48,161 bases of DNA from Dolichospermum planctonicum (GCF_005402965.1 NZ_BJCF01000037.1:1-48161), one strand, 5' to 3'. Shown: positions 9,923-22,008, numbered from the stretch's first letter. Notes: generated by a model not told the origin, from the sequence alone. Program-made: numbers and translations.

Positions 9923-11311
9923 AAGTGCTGGCCGATGTTGAATCCAAGGGTTGGCCGCTTCTAATTGGGCTGCTAAACTAATTAAAGTAGACTCGGCCGC
10001 AGGTTTACCAATTAATTGTACACTTATGGGTAAACCGTTATTATCAAAACCCATCGGCAGAGCGATCGCAGGTAATCCGGTAGCATTTGCAACAGGACAA
10101 GGGGCAACCCAATGGACAATTTTAGCAAATGTCTCTTCTGGACTCAAATCTGCCCATTCTCCCACGCGAATCGGAGAATGGAGATAAACTGGTAATACTA
10201 ATACATCTATGGTATTAAAAAACGCGACAATCTGCCGGGAGACAATCTGCATTTGGGCCAGTGCTTGCAGATATTCACCTACAGAACCATTTTTTGCTAA
10301 TAACCAGCGGTTTAATGGTTGCAAGGCTGCTGAGGGAATTCCTGCAACTGCTACTCCTGCTTGCCAAACTACTTTAAATGGTTCAATTAAGCGACTAAAA
10401 TCTGGGTATTGTTCCGTAATTTGATGTCCAAATTGTTCTAATAACTGGACTGTTTTTAATACTCCCTGTTGACAATTTATGTCAGCTTCTCCGAAAGGCA
10501 TGATCTTGGTACTAAAAGCAATTTTCAGAGGATTTAATTTAACCTCAGTTGCATTCAGAAAGGATGGCTGTGGATCTGATAACCAATAGGGATCACCTGT
10601 GACATATCCAGATATAACATCTAACATCGCCGCTGCGTCAGCTACGGTACGGGCAATGGGTCCATCCACAGCAATACCACCTAAGTTTTCACCTACAGGG
10701 GCTTTAGTAACTCTACCTTTAGCGGGTTTAATTCCAACTACGCCACAACAAGCCGCAGGACCACGAATCGAACCACCACCATCTGAACCTTGAGCGATCG
10801 CACTTAATCCCGCTGCTACCGATGCTGCGGCACCACCACTAGAACCACCAGGAGTATATGCCAAATTCCAAGGGTTTCTAGCTGGGGGAAATCCGGTAGG
10901 TTCGCTGTAAGGAAAAGAACCTAATTCAGACGTAGCAGTTTTACCAAGAATAATAAACCCAGCTTGTTTAATTTTGGTAACTACACCATCATCGTCATTA
11001 GCGATATTATTTAACAGGGCTGAATTGCCATAAGTGCAAGTCACGTTTGCAACTGCATTCAAGTCTTTAATAGAAATTGGTACACCAAAAAATGGAGGTA
11101 ATTCTGAAGTTGTTGTGAGTAATTCTGTTTTAATTTTAGCATCAGCAACGGCTAAATCTGCCGTAACTGTGAAATAACTTCCCAATTGGGGGTTTAAGCG
11201 TTCAATGCGTTCTAAATATACTTCTACCAACTCTAGGGGTGAAACTTCCCGCAGTCGAATTAATTGCGCTAACTCTAAAGCTGGGGTAAAAGCTAAATCA
11301 TTATTATCCAT
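9920..11311 (-). CDS. Amidase signature family protein
   Basis: 463 residues. The Ser-cisSer-Lys triad is visible: Lys82 (PISIKDLN), cis-Ser157 in YTPGGSSGGAAA, and nucleophile Ser181 in GSDGGGSIRGPA. The family-wide GVVGIKPAKGRV and the C-terminal ATGLPAIALPMGF also fit. It hydrolyses an amide bond; the substrate is unknown. It is not next to gatB or gatC, and the C-terminus lacks obvious GatA-specific context, so it is more likely a stand-alone amidase than the tRNA amidotransferase subunit. It is single, with no operon partner. Confidence 0.88.
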   Translation of the reverse strand: MDNNDLAFTPALELAQLIRLREVSPLELVEVYLERIERLNPQLGSYFTVTADLAVADAKIKTELLTTTSELPPFFGVPISIKDLNAVANVTCTYGNSALLNNIANDDDGVVTKIKQAGFIILGKTATSELGSFPYSEPTGFPPARNPWNLAYTPGGSSGGAAASVAAGLSAIAQGSDGGGSIRGPAACCGVVGIKPAKGRVTKAPVGENLGGIAVDGPIARTVADAAAMLDVISGYVTGDPYWLSDPQPSFLNATEVKLNPLKIAFSTKIMPFGEADINCQQGVLKTVQLLEQFGHQITEQYPDFSRLIEPFKVVWQAGVAVAGIPSAALQPLNRWLLAKNGSVGEYLQALAQMQIVSRQIVAFFNTIDVLVLPVYLHSPIRVGEWADLSPEETFAKIVHWVAPCPVANATGLPAIALPMGFDNNGLPISVQLIGKPAAESTLISLAAQLEAANPWIQHRPAL

Positions 11312-11437
11312 ATAACATGATATCAGAAATCAAGGTTTTTGTATCTGAGGAAATCTAATTTTTCATGAACACCAAAAAAGAAGGTCGTGGTAGCGGTAGG
11401 TTGAAACCGACCCGTTAATTCCACTAGCTATAAAAAC

Positions 11438-11524
11438 GGAGAGGGAGGGATTCGAACCCTCGAAGGGATATAATCCCTTAACAGATTAGCAATCTGCCGC
11501 TTTCGACCACTCAGCCACCTCTCC
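11438..11524 (-). tRNA. trnS-GCU: tRNA-Ser (anticodon GCU)
   Basis: 87 bases on the minus strand, beginning GGAGAGGTGGCTGAGTGG and ending CCTCTCC. The acceptor stem pairs fully. The anticodon stem-loop is CAGATTGCTAATCTG, giving anticodon GCU. It has the long class II variable arm (AAGGGATTATATCCCTT) and the T arm GAGGGTTCGAATCCCTC. No CCA is encoded. Confidence 0.97.
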
Positions 11525-11591
11525 AGTCATGTTTAACAATGTTATCAGAAGTTTTTGGGCTTGTCAATAGTTATTTTGTTAAAAAATTAAA

Positions 11592-11633
11592 TGACCATTG
11601 ACCATTGACCAATGACCAATGACCAATGACCAA
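11592..11633. repeat. Short tandem repeat, 7-bp unit TGACCAA/TGACCAT x6
   Basis: Six consecutive heptamers: two TGACCAT and four TGACCAA. Heptameric repeats of this kind (STRR) are a hallmark of heterocystous cyanobacteria. They lie just downstream of the crtB stop. Confidence 0.9.
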
Positions 11634-11641
11634 TAAACAAG

Positions 11642-14018
<2,377 letters not shown>

Positions 14019-14582
14019 TTAACCTACTGTTCTTTAATATTTCTTAATTGTTTTGTCGTTCTCATTATACGTTGCAATCCTTTACATTTGCCGTTTCCTC
14101 TCTGAATTACCTCCTAAAAAATTTCCCCCCACTGCCACTAACTATGTAATTTACTTACACATTAAGTAATTTAATTAACTAAATATTTTTTATAGAAAAA
14201 TATTTGGTGTAGTTTATATCTCAATTTCCATCCGTGCATTTTTTCGGCTAACTGCTGATTACAAATACAAAAGCCTGTTTTTTATCTATGTATTTAGACG
14301 TAAATTATGTCTCTAAATCAGTAAGCTAAATAGCGAAAATTATGAGCATTAATAAGCAAAAATTTGGGAAATACTGCTAATTACTGCAAATATATTTAAA
14401 ATTCTTATCAATTTAAATAGCCATGGCGTTATATGATGATCCCAGACAGTTTAATCATCATTAAATCTGAAATTTAATTATGTAATTACCAAAAATTTGT
14501 CTCTTGTTTAATAAAACCTTTTTTGTTTAATCTGGGCATATTTACCCGGAAATTTAGCATCTATTTCCACAATAACTAAACT
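14019..14582. other. 564-bp intergenic region between divergent crtP and RlpA-like genes
   Basis: AT-rich, without a coding frame I can support. It must hold the promoters of both flanking genes. Visible structure: a perfect inverted repeat at 14181-14205 (AAATATTTTT, loop TATAG, AAAAATATTT) and a looser one at 14144-14172 around ACTTACACATTAAGT. No promoter is called with confidence. Confidence 0.6.
14181..14205. promoter_or_regulatory. AT-rich perfect inverted repeat upstream of crtP
   Basis: 10-base arms with a 5-base loop, about 165 bases upstream of the desaturase start. It could be an operator or a transcript hairpin; the function is unknown. Confidence 0.35.
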
Positions 14583-15800
14583 ATGATATCAAACGGAATA
14601 CTATGGTTAACATCCTTTACGGGTGGTACTTTCATGTTGACAGCTTTACCAATGGGGTTGGCATCCCCAACACAATTTACAGCTAATTTAGTCAAGGATC
14701 AGCATCAATTTTTGACAAATGCTCAACAACATAAAAATGCTTGGCAAAAAATCTTCATATCAAAAACTCTCTTCACTTTTGATTGGATAAATAAACAATT
14801 AGCATCACATCGAGATGCCGCCATTATCCCAGATTTGACAACATTCAAGGCCAAAGAAACAAAATTTTGTTCCCCTGTGCCAGAAAATATAGCTGCACAA
14901 ACTCCTTGGAAAAATGTTACTAACTCTGTATTAGTTAAATTCACCCAGTTTAGTGTTCCCAAACTCGATTTTTCACCTCCTACTGTTGTGCGATCGCTCC
15001 AAAGCTTCTTTAATGTCATTAACAATGCAGTAGAGCAAAATGGCAGTTACGATTATGCACCAGTATTAATTGTCAAGCGTAGTGTATCTAATTATGAAGT
15101 ATGGGTTAATAACAACTTTGTTGCTAGACTCCCTGATCGCATTACAGCTAATGCTTTACAAAACCGCTTACAGCAATTAGTGAAATCACCAAAAGTACAA
15201 CCTACAGAAATACAACCTGGTTTAGTGGATAAAACTCCGTCCCTCATGGTAGGTACTCGCTTACTATTTGCAATTGAACGAAAACTGTCCGCTCAACTTG
15301 GTCGCAGCGGTGACATATTAGCCCTGGAATGGAGTAACAATCTCCGCATAGCCCTGCATACCGAACCCTTGACGCTAATACAAGGACAAATGGCAATGTA
15401 TGGATTAGAGTCTTCAACCACAAAACTTTCTGGATTAGCTTCTTGGTATGGCGGCTATTTTCATGGTCGCTTAACAGCAAATGGTGAAATATATAATCAA
15501 GATGATTTCACAGTTGCCCATCGTACCCTACCTTTTAATACATACTTAAAAGTCACAAACTTAGAAAATAATAAATCCGTAATTGTGCGTGTTAATGACC
15601 GTGGCCCCTACATTGCACCCAGAAGCCTAGATTTATCTCGAACAGCGGCTCGTTGTCTCGATAGTGAACATACTGGAGTCGTAGCTTATCAGGCTGTGGT
15701 TTTACAACAAAATGCGCCACAAATGACCTTGAAACCATTGTCACCAAAAACACAATATCTGGCTAATACAAAAAGCGAGATCTTGGTTTCTCGGTTTTAG
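14583..15800 (+). CDS. rlpA: RlpA-like protein (double-psi beta-barrel, septal/cell-wall)
   Basis: 405 residues. The N-terminus MISNGILWLTSFTGG...LTALPMGLASP is hydrophobic with a plausible signal cleavage after about residue 28, so export is likely. The middle (about 130-260) is a poorly conserved domain with YDYAPVLIVKRSVSNYEVWVNN. The RlpA/DPBB domain spans about 280-370: GLASWYGGYFHGRLTANGE, then FTVAHRTLPFNTYLKVTN, then VRVNDRGPYIAPRSLDLS. RlpA proteins bind or cleave denuded peptidoglycan. There is no SPOR domain at the C-terminus. Upstream ribosome binding sequence is weak, so the start is approximate. Confidence 0.85.
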   Translation: MISNGILWLTSFTGGTFMLTALPMGLASPTQFTANLVKDQHQFLTNAQQHKNAWQKIFISKTLFTFDWINKQLASHRDAAIIPDLTTFKAKETKFCSPVPENIAAQTPWKNVTNSVLVKFTQFSVPKLDFSPPTVVRSLQSFFNVINNAVEQNGSYDYAPVLIVKRSVSNYEVWVNNNFVARLPDRITANALQNRLQQLVKSPKVQPTEIQPGLVDKTPSLMVGTRLLFAIERKLSAQLGRSGDILALEWSNNLRIALHTEPLTLIQGQMAMYGLESSTTKLSGLASWYGGYFHGRLTANGEIYNQDDFTVAHRTLPFNTYLKVTNLENNKSVIVRVNDRGPYIAPRSLDLSRTAARCLDSEHTGVVAYQAVVLQQNAPQMTLKPLSPKTQYLANTKSEILVSRF

Positions 15801-15818
15801 TAAAAATCATCCTTAAAT

Positions 15819-15843
15819 CCCCGACATCTTGAAGAAGTTGGGG
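15819..15843. repeat. Palindromic repeat, CCCCGACxTCTT family, copy 1
   Basis: Imperfect inverted repeat just after the RlpA-like gene. A cleaner relative lies at 25449-25481. Confidence 0.6.
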
Positions 15844-16050
15844 TTGGAAACTGTAACTTAAATTCTAGCCAGATGTAGACAAACTTGCCGGAATGTACTA
15901 TGATTATCGGTATCCAGATATGTCTATACTTGGGTAGTTTTGGATAAGTTTTATAGAGTGGATCTATTTGCTATCATAAAATGATAAATTGCCAGGAGCT
16001 TTTGATTGATCAGCTAAAAAGTACCTAATTTATATATTTTGTATATATTT

Positions 16051-16077
16051 GGGCGGGCTAGAAGCCCACCCCACAAG
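16051..16077. repeat. Palindromic repeat, GGCGGGC...GCCCACCCCACAAG family, copy 1
   Basis: The hairpin core GGGCT-AGA-AGCCC is followed by ACCCCACAAG. It shares its layout and 3' tail with 47769-47794 and its hairpin core with 34217-34235. Confidence 0.7.
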
Positions 16078-16133
16078 AGTTAGAATCCATATTCTGATCC
16101 AGTTTAGCTGCAAAACAACTAATCAAACTAATT

Positions 16134-17219
16134 ATGTCAACATCTCAATCATCACCAAGCTTTGGTAATCATCTAATTTTGGGTATTTCTGGAACTACTT
16201 TAAATGATGATGATAAACGGGTATTAAATGAATTAAAACCCATTGGTGTCATCTTTTTCGGGAAAAATTTCCTCGACGGTGTACCCTATACAATTTGGTT
16301 AGAAAACTTTAAAAACCTCATTGATGAAATTCGTCAATATACCGAACGTGATTTCATGTTTACTACTTTAGATCATGAAGGTGGCCGAGTAGTGCGGACT
16401 CCTTTACCCATTACCCGTTTCCCTCATGCTTATTTATTACAATCTCACGCTTTTGAAGTTGCTAAAGCCACAGCTAGAGAATTAAAATCTCTGGGAATTA
16501 ATCTTTCTTGGTCTCCGGTTGCGGATATTTTCTCAAATCCTCAAAACCCAATTATTGGACCGCGTGCGTTTGGAATTACACCAGAAAAAACTAGTCAATG
16601 TGTGCGGGAATATTACCAAGGATTGCGAGAAGAGGGAATTTTAGGTTGTGCTAAACACTTTCCTGGCCATGGAGATACTAGCACAGATTCCCATTTGGAA
16701 TTACCAATATTAAATTTGAGTTGGGAAGATTTACGAAACCGGGAATTGATTCCTTTTCAAACATTAATTCAGGCACAAATTCCGTTAATCATGACAGCAC
16801 ATATTTTGTTTCCGCAAATTGATCCACAAGTACCAGCAACGTTATCTAAAATCATTTTAAATGATATTTTAAGAGAGGAGTTAGGTTTTCAAGGTGTGAT
16901 AGTTTCCGATGATTTAGATATGAAAGCTGTATCAGAAATGTTTATGAAAACGGGAACGGTAGCGCGGGCTTTTGATGCTGGTTGTGATTTGTTTATCGTT
17001 TCTCGCAATATCAATTCTTCTTCTTTGGAACGGACATATAAAATAGCTCAGGATTTTTCTGCTAGTTTAAATAATGGTAGTTTGGATATAGCAGTGGTGG
17101 AAGCAGCGCGGGAGAGGGTGGAAAATTTATTGCGGGTAACTCCTCAATATCCGGTTTCGACTCTTGATAAGGAGACGTTGATGAAGAATGCGGAATTGGC
17201 TATAAGTTGTTGTTTGTAG
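16134..17219 (+). CDS. nagZ: Beta-N-acetylhexosaminidase, GH3
   Basis: 361 residues, close to the usual size of NagZ. The GH3 signature is clear: LDHEGGRVVRTPLPITRFP (about 83-101), the catalytic-loop motif CAKHFPGHGDTSTDSHLELP (about 180-199) with the general acid/base His-Asp dyad, and the nucleophile region VIVSDDLDMKAVSEMF. It removes GlcNAc from anhydro-muropeptides during peptidoglycan recycling in the cytoplasm; no signal peptide is seen. It lies downstream of another wall-related gene (RlpA-like) but with its own leader. Confidence 0.92.
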   Translation: MSTSQSSPSFGNHLILGISGTTLNDDDKRVLNELKPIGVIFFGKNFLDGVPYTIWLENFKNLIDEIRQYTERDFMFTTLDHEGGRVVRTPLPITRFPHAYLLQSHAFEVAKATARELKSLGINLSWSPVADIFSNPQNPIIGPRAFGITPEKTSQCVREYYQGLREEGILGCAKHFPGHGDTSTDSHLELPILNLSWEDLRNRELIPFQTLIQAQIPLIMTAHILFPQIDPQVPATLSKIILNDILREELGFQGVIVSDDLDMKAVSEMFMKTGTVARAFDAGCDLFIVSRNINSSSLERTYKIAQDFSASLNNGSLDIAVVEAARERVENLLRVTPQYPVSTLDKETLMKNAELAISCCL

Positions 17220-17235
17220 GGGGATTGAATTTTTA

Positions 17236-17268
17236 ACGAACCACAGAGGCACAGAGAGCGCAGAGGAA
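17236..17268. repeat. Dispersed repeat (AACGAACCACAGAGGCACAGAG)
   Basis: An AACGAACCACAGAGG element after nagZ. A related, inverted form (CCTCTGTG...GGTTCGTT) lies at about 40670-40711. This element is commonly seen between cyanobacterial genes. Confidence 0.5.
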
Positions 17269-17298
17269 GAGAACAAGAGAAATATTCAAGATGTTTAG

Positions 17299-19271
17299 TT
17301 AATTATGTTTACTCAAACATTCTTTTAACTCTTTTGCTAGTTCAGATAAGAATGCTGGCTGATGTTTAATTAGCCATTCGGTAAGTTTGTAAGAATGCTT
17401 AGTTTTTCTAAATTCTAATAGATTCTGACAGAATTTTTGAAACAAATTTTCAAGAATATTCGCCCCGTGAATCTTCAACAACCAATTATCATCAGAAACG
17501 TCTTCTTTTTTGATACCTGGAAGTAAATTGCTTTTTTCCTGCTTAATAATATCCAGATATTCTTGAATTTGGGTGTCTCTAGCCATTTAGCCTTTTGGTT
17601 AATTATTGCTGATATGGCTTCTGCATTCAGTAAATAATTTTCATACATGGGTAAATTCAAAAATGTAAAATTTCTCTTTTCTAATTCTTTAATCTTTGCT
17701 TCTGTCTTATTTTCTCTATCAAATATAAATCCAATTGCTGGTGGAAATAAACTTGCTCCAGTTGTAAGTTTTTTGTATACTTCAGCAACAAGATCAGAAT
17801 GTTTTCCATCCAAAAGAGCATCTGTACTATTAACAGATAAAATTTTAAGCCCCCTCAAGGGAATTTTGGCTAATTCTTCCAATATCAACGGAAAACATTT
17901 TTCCTCAGTCGGACCTTCTACCCAAAGGATATTATCAGCACCAAAAACGTCAGATAATCTAATTCCCAGTTCATCTAATATTTCATTTTGTGATTCTATA
18001 TCTTTTGTATCTATTCTTAATGCAGTTGTTTGACAATTTTCATATTGCAGTTTAATAATATTAGATGGATTAGCTGCTGTGATAATTTCTGGTGAATGAG
18101 TAGCAATAAAATATTGATGTTGGGGAAATTGTTTAATAGTCTCTATCAGCTTTCTTGCTGCACCTGGATGTAAAAATGATTGTGGTTCATCAATAATTAT
18201 TGTTCTAGGTTCGTGAATAGAAGAAACTAGGATATATACAATTGCTAAGACTTGACTAACGCCACTTCCGCATGAAGATAGAGGTAGTGCTAAATCACCT
18301 CTACGATGTTTAATACTATCTTTATTCCAAACCAGTATTTCCAAATCTGAATTATCTCTTAATGCTACAGTAATTGACTCTATTTCAGGCAGAATATTTG
18401 AAACTAATTCAGTAAAATAATCAAACATTCCACGATTTTCACTATTTAATCTAAAAAGAACTTCAGCAAGATTAGAAGCATCTGGTTTTAATTCACTCTT
18501 GGTTATAACTTCAGTTCTCTGAATGTTAAGTTTATAAGTACCAATATTTAAACGTTCAGCTTTAAACTTATAAATACGACTTACAAAAGTATCAAATAGT
18601 TTCTTACCAATGCTTTCATTAATTGTTCCCTTTGATTCTTCGCAATCATCATGGTAAAAATCTTCGATAATCATTTCATTATTGTCGAAGAATATTTTAT
18701 AAAATCTCCCATTAAAATCTTCATTATAATCATAACTATACGATTCAAAATTAAGTAATTTCTGTAGACTTGTATGATTTAAATTGATGTTTCTATAAAT
18801 ACATAAACTTATATCAATAGAATCCGAATTTTCTAAGAAAGTTTTAAATTCACTCAAGTCACGAAGCAAACAACCATATAAATACTTTCCATACTTTATT
18901 TTATATTCTTCTGGAGAATCCTCAGAATTTTGATAGTCCAGTGAAAGCATTTCAATATAATTTTCATCTAATTTAGGTGCTGGAATACCAAGATCAGGAG
19001 ACATCTGTTTCATAAAACTTAGTAATTCTTCTTTTTCAATATCCCAAATAATTTCTATTCTCGATTTTTCTTCTAACCTCGAACTTTTATTTGGCAATGT
19101 CTTGATACTTCTATGCGGATGATCTTCAAAATCCAAAGTCAGTACCTCAAGTAAAGATGTTTTACCTGCATTATTTCGTCCAACAATAATATTGACACCT
19201 GGTGAAAATTCCATTTCTCCAGAGTCGTAATAAGACTTATAATTAAATACTTGTAACTTCTTGATATACAT
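17299..19271 (-). pseudogene. OLD-family ATP-dependent endonuclease (AAA + TOPRIM), frameshifted
   Basis: The first frame (19271 to 17475, 598 codons) carries Walker A VGRNNAGKTSLLEVL near residue 31, signature-like LSSCGSGVSQVL, Walker B TIIIDEPQSFLHPG and FIATHSPEI. The TOPRIM motifs are ILWVEGPTEEKCFPLIL and GFIFDRENK. After about residue 560 the sequence stops looking like the family. The expected C-terminus (KIHGANILENLF, then FRKTKHSYKLTEWLI) is found in another frame, 17586-17299. A one- or two-base indel near 17545-17575 therefore separates the last 90 residues. Intact OLD proteins act as DNA nucleases in phage defence. This copy is either inactive, a split gene, or shows a sequencing error. 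Confidence 0.75.
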
Positions 19272-19394
19272 TTGATTTCATTTATTTATTGAGTTAATTC
19301 TATTATTGACAATTTAACTTAATTTGACAAGTAAAATCAAATAAACTCAGTATAGCAGTGTGTTAGATGCTTGATAGATGTAAATTAAGGGAGA

Positions 19395-19421
19395 GTTAGC
19401 GAAGCTTACCGTAAGTATCGC
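19395..19421. repeat. Dispersed repeat GTTAGCGAAGCTTACC..., copy 1
   Basis: 27 bases matching 40780-40806 with two mismatches. It lies in the 249-base gap upstream of the OLD-type gene and the RelE-type pair. Confidence 0.75.
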
Positions 19422-19520
19422 TTGTTTTGGGGTTGTGAGACGCATAAGGGCAGCAAAGCGCATTATTAATTCAAATACTTGATATCATAGCTAGTAAAAG
19501 GCAATTCAAATTTCTAAACC

Positions 19521-19751
19521 ATGACTGAATTACTACAGCAAGTTATTTCAGAAATTGAAAAATTACCAGCAGAAGAACAAAATGCAATTGCTACCCGTCT
19601 TCTCGCAGAAATCAAAAATGAGCAAGGTTGGAAAATTCGTTTTGCAGCTACAACAGATAATCAGTGGGATAGTATAGCTGAAATGGTGCGTCAGGAAATA
19701 GCATCTGGTGAGATTACTCCTCTCGATGAAGTTTTTCCCCCTCAACCATGA
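19521..19751 (+). CDS. Putative antitoxin of RelE/ParE-type pair
   Basis: 76 residues, starting MTELLQQVISEIEKLPAEEQ. It is acidic and mostly helical, with a C-terminus SGEITPLDEVFPPQP. Short proteins with this start (LxxEIEKLPxxEQxxIAxxLLxEI) precede RelE/ParE-like toxins in many cyanobacteria. It overlaps the next gene by 4 bases (ATGA), which supports a toxin-antitoxin operon. The assignment as antitoxin is from position and size. Confidence 0.7.
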   Translation: MTELLQQVISEIEKLPAEEQNAIATRLLAEIKNEQGWKIRFAATTDNQWDSIAEMVRQEIASGEITPLDEVFPPQP

Positions 19752-20017
19752 AGTCAAGCGTAACAAATACATTTCGTCAGCAACTTGGTCAACTTCCTGC
19801 AACAGTTAGGAAACAAGCAACTAAAACATACCGCTTGTGGCGTTTTGACCCTTATCATAATAGTTTTCAGTTTAAAAAAGTGAGTCAGCGTCAACCAATA
19901 TACTCCGCTCGTGTGGGAATCAACTATCGCGTTCTCGGATTATTAGAGGAAGATCATATCTACTGGTTTTGGATAGGTACTCATGCTGAGTATGATGAGT
20001 TACTTCAGCGATTATAA
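19748..20017 (+). CDS. RelE/ParE-like toxin
   Basis: 89 residues. The pattern FRQQLGQLPATVRKQATKTYRLWRFDP is a helical start. Next come FKKVSQRQPIYSARVGINYRVLGLLEED, giving the beta-sheet with conserved Arg residues, and IYWFWIGTHAEYDELL. This matches the small mRNA-interferase-like RelE/HigB fold. Translation is coupled to the upstream antitoxin. The 3' end overlaps the convergent gene at 20012 by 6 bases. Confidence 0.8.
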   Translation: MKSSVTNTFRQQLGQLPATVRKQATKTYRLWRFDPYHNSFQFKKVSQRQPIYSARVGINYRVLGLLEEDHIYWFWIGTHAEYDELLQRL

Positions 20018-20269
20018 AAAGACAAAATTTTCCATCAACGTATTCAGCGAAATTCCTTTTAAACTCGCTAACTCTGCTAAATATTCAATCCGTTGTGCTT
20101 GCTGTTTTTCAATCTGTTCAGTTAAGCGCAATAATTCTTTATATTCATCATTGCTAAGAGTTTTTACATCTCTTTTAGCGATTAAATTGTTGTAAGATTT
20201 TTGAATATCTAACGGAATACCCTGATTAATCTTTAACAATAATTCTGACTCCCGTTGCATTGTTGACAT
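20012..20269 (-). CDS. Small conserved cyanobacterial hypothetical protein
   Basis: 85 residues, helical and charged, with LLLKINQGIPLDIQKSYNNL, then LSNDEYKELLRLTEQIEKQQ and RIEYLAELASLKGISLNTLM. I recognise this as a small family frequent in cyanobacterial genomes but know no function. It lies downstream of mutL on the same strand (59 bases) and converges with the RelE-like toxin. The frequent association of this type with small toxin or nuclease genes makes an antitoxin or regulator role possible, but that is a guess. Confidence 0.6.
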   Translation of the reverse strand: MSTMQRESELLLKINQGIPLDIQKSYNNLIAKRDVKTLSNDEYKELLRLTEQIEKQQAQRIEYLAELASLKGISLNTLMENFVFL

Positions 20270-20328
20270 AATTTTTTATCTCATCAACTAATATATTAAT
20301 ATTATCATCCGTTCGGTTAAAAAATACT

Positions 20329-22008
20329 TCAAATTCCATGACTTTTCCCAATTACCCAATTCCGTCGAAAAAACCGCGCTAGTGCTGATTCTTCCAAAGA
20401 TAAATAAATTGGTCTACCATGGGGACAAGTGCGCGGGTTGCGGGTACGTTGCCAATTATCTAATAAGGTCTGCATTTCTGGTAAACTCATTTTTGTACCA
20501 TTACGAATTGCACTCCGACAAGCAACTGCAATTTGAGCAGTTTGTAAGTCTCCCCCCCAACTTAATTCTAAAATTGCTTCAGCACAATCTTCTCTTTGTT
20601 TTAACATGGTTGGGATGTTCCGCACGCAAAAAATTTTATCACCAAATGGTTCTATATCTAAACCAATACGTTCTAATTGGGAAACCTGCGCTGGTGATAA
20701 TTGATAAATAATAATTGGGGTTTCTACAGGTACTAATTGCCAGTGATCACATAATTGTTCATATAATACTCGTTCATGGGCTATATGTTGTTCTACTAAC
20801 CACATTCCCCCAGAATGTTCAGCAACTATATAAGTATTACTCAGTTGAGCAATTGCTTTTAAATGGTTTTGAGTTTCATTGTTTTCAGAATTTTGAGAAT
20901 TTTGAGAATTTTGAGAATTGAATCTATATTCACCTTTAGATTCTGCTACTTTTAATAAATTACTAATTCTGCTAGTGTGAACTGATTCTTTAATATTAGT
21001 TTCGGAAATCCTCAGAGATTTGTTGATAGCTGCGGTAATTTGTTCTTGCCAAAAAGGTAGATCATGCAGATATATTTCTGTTTTGGCTGGGTGGCGATTC
21101 CAGTTAATTTGCTCAGGAGGAATATGCAAATGTAAAAAACACACGGGATAGCGATCGCGTGGTAATGTTTTATGGAAAGCTGATAAGATATTCTGTTCTA
21201 ATTCTGGTGATTTAATTATCCTGCCATTAATTGCCACTTTCACCCAATCCAAACGATGACGATGACATCTATCTGGTAAACCTATCACTAAATGTAAAGA
21301 CGAATTTTCCAGATTTGGTATTTCTAAATTCACTTCATATAAATCATCTTGTCGGACTTGAGGAAGAATTTGCGGAATTAATTTTCCCACGGTTGGTGCG
21401 GGACAAATTGTAAACCATTCTTTGTCATTTTGCCACACTTGATAATGAACATGAGGATGACATAAAGCTATTTGTTGAATTATCCCTTGTACAGCTTTTA
21501 ATTGCTGATTTGTCGCGGGTAAACCTTGACGACGGGCTGTACAATTAGCAAATAAATTATTCACTGTCACCACGGTACCAGGGGCAATAGCAGCAATATT
21601 TACTTCTGTTACTTCTCCTTCGTTATTATAAACAATTCGCCAGCCTTCACTTCCTCCTAAAGGACGACTTAAAACTTCTAAATTTGCTAACGTTGTTAAA
21701 CTATGTAGTGCTTCACCACGAAATCCTAAACTGCTAATTTTCCATAAGTCTGCACTAGAATGAATTTTACTTGTACTGTGTGCAGTTGCAGCTTGTTGCA
21801 AATCATCCAAATTCATACCACAACCATTATCAGCTACCCGAACTCGCCATAATTGTGGCCATAAAGAAACTACAATGCGCGTTGCACCAGCATCTAGGGA
21901 ATTTTCTACTAACTCCCTGACAACGGCCACCAAAGAGTCAATTACTTCTCCTGCCGTAATTAAATATACAACTTCTGTTGGTAAAGCTTGAATAGTAGAT
22001 ACCATCAT
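20329..22008 (-). CDS. mutL: DNA mismatch repair protein MutL
   Basis: 559 residues. GHKL ATPase motifs are at the N-terminus: ELVENSLDAGATRI, VADNGCGM and SLGFRGEALHSL. The C-terminal dimerisation/endonuclease domain follows a Ser/Asn/Gln-rich linker (about 365-380). In that domain the metal-binding DQHA(X)2E(X)4E motif appears as EQHIAHERVLYE. ACRSAIRNG, TCPHGRP and a C-terminal FFRRN are also visible, so an endonuclease-type MutL is likely despite the variant first motif. It couples MutS mismatch recognition to strand removal. Confidence 0.95.
   Translation of the reverse strand: MMVSTIQALPTEVVYLITAGEVIDSLVAVVRELVENSLDAGATRIVVSLWPQLWRVRVADNGCGMNLDDLQQAATAHSTSKIHSSADLWKISSLGFRGEALHSLTTLANLEVLSRPLGGSEGWRIVYNNEGEVTEVNIAAIAPGTVVTVNNLFANCTARRQGLPATNQQLKAVQGIIQQIALCHPHVHYQVWQNDKEWFTICPAPTVGKLIPQILPQVRQDDLYEVNLEIPNLENSSLHLVIGLPDRCHRHRLDWVKVAINGRIIKSPELEQNILSAFHKTLPRDRYPVCFLHLHIPPEQINWNRHPAKTEIYLHDLPFWQEQITAAINKSLRISETNIKESVHTSRISNLLKVAESKGEYRFNSQNSQNSQNSENNETQNHLKAIAQLSNTYIVAEHSGGMWLVEQHIAHERVLYEQLCDHWQLVPVETPIIIYQLSPAQVSQLERIGLDIEPFGDKIFCVRNIPTMLKQREDCAEAILELSWGGDLQTAQIAVACRSAIRNGTKMSLPEMQTLLDNWQRTRNPRTCPHGRPIYLSLEESALARFFRRNWVIGKSHGI

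Larger units (their letters stand above)
15801..16133. other. 333-bp intergenic region with two dispersed palindromes
   Basis: It contains an imperfect palindrome at 15819-15843 (CCCCGACATCTT / AAGAAGTTGGGG), 18 bases after the RlpA stop, and a second one at 16051-16077. The rest is AT-rich leader of nagZ. No gene seen. Confidence 0.7.

Noticed and set aside
9920-11311. GatA subunit of the tRNA amidotransferase
   Set aside because: The amidase signature fits, but no gatB or gatC is nearby and flanking motifs do not favour GatA over other amidases.
20279-20336. 37-codon frame starting at an ATG overlapping the mutL stop (MEFEVFFNRTDDNINIL)
   Set aside because: It runs into and overlaps the small hypothetical gene in another frame; no ribosome binding site and no recognisable domain.
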